Assembly (NCBI RefSeq): GCF_027579695.1 | Contig: NC_083590.1 | Location: forward strand, 14,368,656 to 14,432,655 | Source: Neoarius graeffei | Taxonomy: Eukaryota > Chordata > Actinopteri > Siluriformes > Ariidae | Direction: 5' to 3' | DNA: 64,000 nucleotides | Shown: positions 60,691-64,000 of the stretch, one piece after another | How the letters are laid out: every line of letters starts with the position of its first letter | Numbering within the stretch: the first letter of the stretch is position 1 | Translations under genes and position numbers: made by a program | Notes under the pieces: model-generated | What the model was told of the DNA's origin: nothing | Database searches by the model: none | What the model saw: only the letters and a program-made list of their open reading frames with translations

Positions 60691-60794
60691 CTGTATGTTT
60701 TCTATAATCTAATCAGTCTCTATGAAATAACAGCAGAGAGGTTTATAATACCAGTGCGTCAGTGTCACAGTCATGGTGTTGGGTTTGAGCTTAC

Positions 60795-60838
60795 CCTGTA
60801 TCTGTGATGAAGATCTTTTCTCTTCTGTCTCCTGCCTT
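60795..60838 (-). CDS. NLR small upstream exon
   Basis: 44-bp exon with acceptor tttacag and donor gtaagc. It is open (KAGDRREKIFITDT) and in exactly the phase (0 in, 2 out) needed to join the FISNA-NACHT exon as TG-RIKQMH. Such short exons before the FISNA-NACHT exon are usual in fish NLRC3-like genes. The exon upstream of it was not found within the window. Confidence 0.65.
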
Positions 60839-61731
60839 CTGTAAATCACTGGGAACAAAAAGTGTTGCTGTTAAAGACAATAACTTTCATCACTTTAATC
60901 CTACAATCTAAACTTTAACCCTAATTTTACTACAATAATTCTTTATGAGTGCATTAACATTTAGAGAGCACAGTGCTGAATACAACATGACAAAAATATT
61001 GTGGAACTAGAGAAAAAAAATCTGTCCCAGTTTTTCCTTCCTATATGGTCATTAGGGATGGAACAGAATATCACTCCATCATGCAGAATGAACAGATGAT
61101 GTGTTTTAAATGGATACAAAAGCAGATGTGTATTTTTCAGAAAGTCGGCCAGAAATGTTCAGAGGTATAAAACCTGTAACTGGATCCAGAATTATACTCC
61201 ACCCTGGATGATCCACCAGTCCATCATTTTAGGGGCAATTTAGTGATCAGTCGACCTACTGACATGTTTTTGGGAGGTGGGAGTTCAGGTGGAGGAAAAT
61301 GCTGATTTTCATTATTATTAATAAATGCTGTAATGTCAGTGATGTGATTTATGGTAAATAGTCATTGTGTTCATATAAAGGGTCTCCATTTTCTATTATA
61401 TTTTACAGAAACACTTGGACACATCGCTTTTCATGGAGACATGGCCAAGTAACAGTGATCTCAATGGGGCCGGGATTTTAACCGCAATGTTTTATTATTA
61501 GTAGTAGTAGCAGTAGTAGTAGTAGTAGTAGTAGTAGTAATTCCATATTGTTTTTGCTTATATGAGCATTTCTTGCTTCAGCATTTAAGACATTACCTGT
61601 AAAACATTTTGACCTTCAGAAATGTTTACACTCCTCAAAAGCATTTCTGAAAGTCTTGCTGAATTATGAAAGACTAAGAAACTATTATATCATAAAAACT
61701 GTACAGTAGAATGAGAGACACTATAATATAC
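60839..61731. other. NLR 5' intron, nothing coding
   Basis: No exon recognised. A (GTA)n microsatellite occupies about 61498-61541. No promoter could be placed. Confidence 0.5.
61498..61541. repeat. (GTA)n microsatellite
   Basis: Trinucleotide repeat agtagtagtag with a single interruption (cag). Confidence 0.92.
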
Positions 61732-62401
61732 AGCGCCCTCCACAATTATTGGCACCCCTCTTTAAGATGTGTTCTTAGGCTTCTAATAATATTCTAATAA
61801 TCTAATATTTTTTAAAATAATATAGGACAACAATGCAAAAAAAAAAAAAAGAGAAAAATCCAACCGTTAATTCAAGTGCATTTATTCAGTGGGAAAAAAA
61901 AACACATTAAGAAATAATTATTTGACATGAAATAATGTGTGCCACAATTATTGGCACCCCTGTTGTTAATACTTCATACAACCCCCTTTTGCCAACAAGA
62001 CAGCACTTAATATTCTCCTATTGAGGTATTTCACCCACGTGACCAAGTCACGTGACACAGCCATTTTGGACGGCACGCTTAAGTCCTTCAGTGCAAGGCG
62101 GTATGAGATGGTGGAGACCTTTGCACATTTTAACAAGAAAGTAAGCTGTGATTCGTGTTAAATTGGATCTGTCTTTTATCACAAACACTGTACCCAGCCT
62201 TGGTATGGAGCCCTGTTTATTTATTTCTGTGTCCCGTTTCTTTCTAGCCTTTGTTATTGCGTTTTATGTCTGATGTCTGCTACATGCAACCCTAGACAAA
62301 TTAACACTGCCTTGTTTCACTGCTCAGATGGGTTAACAAACACTGACCCATTTACTTTTTGCTATATATTTTATCAAAATTGCGTTAACTGATAAACTAA
62401 C

Positions 62402-63254
62402 CTGAAATGAAATGATCACTGCAAAGTCTGGAGTACTCTGTTGGCTCCCAATCCTGTCTCTTCACAGCTGCAATCCATTTGGCCCTCTTGTCTGGGTCAG
62501 TAGGAAACCAGTAGTGATGTGTCGGTCGCGAACGATCCGGTTCAAAGAGCCGACTCTTTGAAGTGAACGACGGGAACCGGCTCTTCGGTGGGAGCCGAAT
62601 TAGTTTTTTGTCCTTAGGTGCCTCAGAGAGAGAGACTTTCACAAAAAAAGTTGCTATCCGATTGCGTCTTTGTGTTGTCTATTACCATTCAAAGGAAAAA
62701 AAGGAGCATGGTGTACGCCTACTTTTTTTGGTTGAGGGGGTTGATGTCATTCACAGCTGCGAAAATACGAAAATTGGTGTAATGCTTAAAGCTATGGAGC
62801 GCAGGAGAGAGGAGTCTGTGAGGCACCTGAGGAGGGGAAAATCAGCTGTGTATTTTATATTGGTAATATAACAGAGTTTTGCATTATGTTTGTGAGAAAA
62901 TAATTTATTAATTGGTAAGTTTTATTTCTATAGTTAGAACATTGTTACACTGCTATACTTTACAAAGCTTTACAATGGCTACAAAAAATAAAAAATAAAA
63001 TGGAAAACATCCTATTGATAAAAATAAATAATAATGTAATTAATTAACTAGTTAATTGCAGCAATTCAATCAAAAATAAAATCTCAGGAGCCATTTGGGA
63101 GCTGAAAGAGCCGGCTCCTTATAGTAAGAAGAGCCAAAAGAGCCGGCTCCCGAAAAAGAGCCGAAATTCCCATCACTAGAAACCTGTAAAAGGAGCGTCC
63201 TGCACGCTGTCCCTGTCTGTTGTGGCAGCCCACAGCACAACAAGCAAACACCAT
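62402..63254 (-). pseudogene. THAP zinc-finger exon split by a hAT MITE
   Basis: The ATG at 63252-63254 begins a THAP finger: CCAVGC pair, then RSFYRFP. At 63179 a MITE interrupts it. It resumes at 62503 with TDPDKRAKWIAAV and QDWEPTEYSRLCSDHF, completing the C2CH finger. A donor gttagt follows at 62401. The frame is open on both sides and continuous once the MITE and one copy of its target duplication are ignored, so the finger was intact until that insertion. Confidence 0.85.
62512..63178. mobile_element. 667-bp hAT MITE inside the THAP exon
   Basis: Ends tagtgatgtgtcgg and the reverse of tagtgatgggaatt; flanking octamers gaaaccag (62504-62511) and gaaacctg (63179-63186) match at 7 of 8. 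Both ends repeat gagccggctc and gaacgatcc words, typical of this fish hAT family. Confidence 0.88.
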
Positions 63255-63422
63255 GGTTATTTATAGAGTGCTTACTGACAAATTAATCTATTCTAGGTGT
63301 CTGTAACACGTTTTTTTTCAAGCTGGTTCTCCCTCTCTGTCTGCAGCGTTAGTATGTAGCTTGACGTTCAAAATGGCGGACACCGGGGCGTCACGTGACC
63401 CTGTGACGTCAGGTGAAATACC

Positions 63423-64000
63423 TCAATAACATTTCACAAGATGGGAGAATACAGAGAGAGGGATCTTCGACCATTCCTCTTTGCACAATCTCTCTAAATC
63501 ATCCAGAGTCCTGGGTCCTTGCCTATGCACTCTCCTCTTCAACTCACCCCACAGGTTTTCAATTGGGTTGAGGTCTGGGGACTGAGATGGCCATGGGAGG
63601 AGCTTGATTTTCTGTCCGGTGAACCATTTTTGTGTAGATTTGGCCACATGTTTAGGGTCATTATCTTGCTGAAAGACCCAGTGACGACTCATCTTCAGCT
63701 TTCGGGCAGAGGCCACCAGATTTTGATTTAAAATGTCCTGGTATTTCAAAGAGTTCATGATACCATGCACCCTAACAAGGTTCCCGGGGACTTTGGAAGA
63801 GAAACAGGCCCACAGCATCACCAATCCGCCCCCATACTTCACAGTGGGCATGAGGTGCTTTTCCGCATACTCATCTTTTGTGTTACACCAGACCCACTTA
63901 GAGTGTTTATTGCCAAAAAGCTCTATCTTGGTCTCATCTGACCAAAGCACACGGTCCCAGTACCACTTAGTGAATTCCAGACATTCACGTTTATGCTTGT
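63423..64000 (-). pseudogene. Tc1-like transposase, C-terminus displaced by insertion
   Basis: Catalytic part of a DDE Tc1 transposase, open from the window edge to 63423: [16 protein letters not shown] (first Asp region), HLMPTVKYGGGLVMLWACFS, HWVFQQDNDPKH (second Asp) and [18 protein letters not shown] (final Glu). The open frame ends at an artificial TGA created at the border of the inserted THAP element. The missing end (RRILSAVLLAKGGCMKY, then stop) lies on the other side of the insertion, at 62020-61965. The DNA-binding N-terminus is outside the window. Confidence 0.9.

Larger units (their letters stand above)
62021..63426 (-). mobile_element. THAP-finger DNA transposon, TA-flanked
   Basis: Perfect inverted ends ttgaggtatttcacc, flanked by TA at 62019-62020 and 63427-63428. 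Inside, near both ends, are cacgtgac and tgacgtca words. It carries one THAP exon and no catalytic domain. A THAP finger with a 2-bp duplication would suit ISL2EU-type elements, but this is inference. Confidence 0.8.
61732..64000 (-). mobile_element. Tc1-like transposon, right end beyond the window
   Basis: Left terminus cagcgccctccacaattatt preceded by TA (61730-61731). A related internal repeat (cacaattattggcacccct) recurs at 61945, the double-repeat arrangement seen in IR/DR-type Tc1 elements. The transposase runs on the minus strand to the window edge. It is interrupted by a THAP element (62021-63426). Confidence 0.9.

Overview
The window reads as repeat-rich ray-finned fish DNA. The evidence is a fish-type FISNA-NACHT-LRR (NLR) immune receptor, several copies of a tRNA-headed SINE of the DANA/Mermaid kind, three Tc1-like transposons, fish-type L1 and L2 LINEs, a BEL/Pao retrotransposon, and many hAT, Kolobok-like and miniature elements. 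I cannot narrow it to a species.

The only host gene I can build with confidence is an NLRC3-like NLR on the minus strand. In transcript order it has a 44-bp exon (60795-60838), a large FISNA-NACHT exon (58768-60690), and LRR exons at 43422-43610, 33252-33425, 17376-17549 and 15362-15536. Splice sites are canonical and phases agree (phase 2) up to the last exon, which is one base longer and changes phase. The gene spans over 45 kb because its introns are packed with mobile elements. No B30.2 exon and no promoter or first exon were found.

Layout. 1-2.9 kb: broken L1 with a SINE insertion. 2.9-5.8 kb: decayed BEL/Pao gag-protease with a MITE and a SINE. 5.8-15.3 kb: mostly non-coding, with a SINE, a hAT BED-finger fragment and two TA-flanked elements. 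15.3-17.6 kb: two LRR exons. 18.2-23.0 kb: nested hAT elements four deep. 23.0-26.4 kb: LTR-like piece and a transposon with 5-bp target duplications. 26.7-33.5 kb: a second copy of the 16.6-17.6 kb LRR-exon cassette, split by a 6-kb element. 33.9-43.4 kb: an inverted-repeat element holding a stack of hAT and Kolobok-like insertions and a second copy of the 5-bp-duplication transposon. 43.4 kb: first LRR exon. 43.7-47.1 kb: the most unusual part, an inverted repeat whose arms carry arrays of a 20-21 bp self-complementary unit around a small exon-like segment. 47.7-51.0 kb: L2 LINE split by a hAT element. 51.9-58.7 kb: Tc1 element containing a nearly full-length L1. 58.8-60.8 kb: NACHT exon. 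61.7 kb to the end: a third Tc1 split by a THAP-finger element that is itself split by a hAT MITE.

Many insertions could be dated relative to each other because target duplications are readable and, in several cases, a paralogous copy in the same window gives the unoccupied site. Positions and repeats were read by eye; family names are inferred from recognisable motifs, not from database searches.
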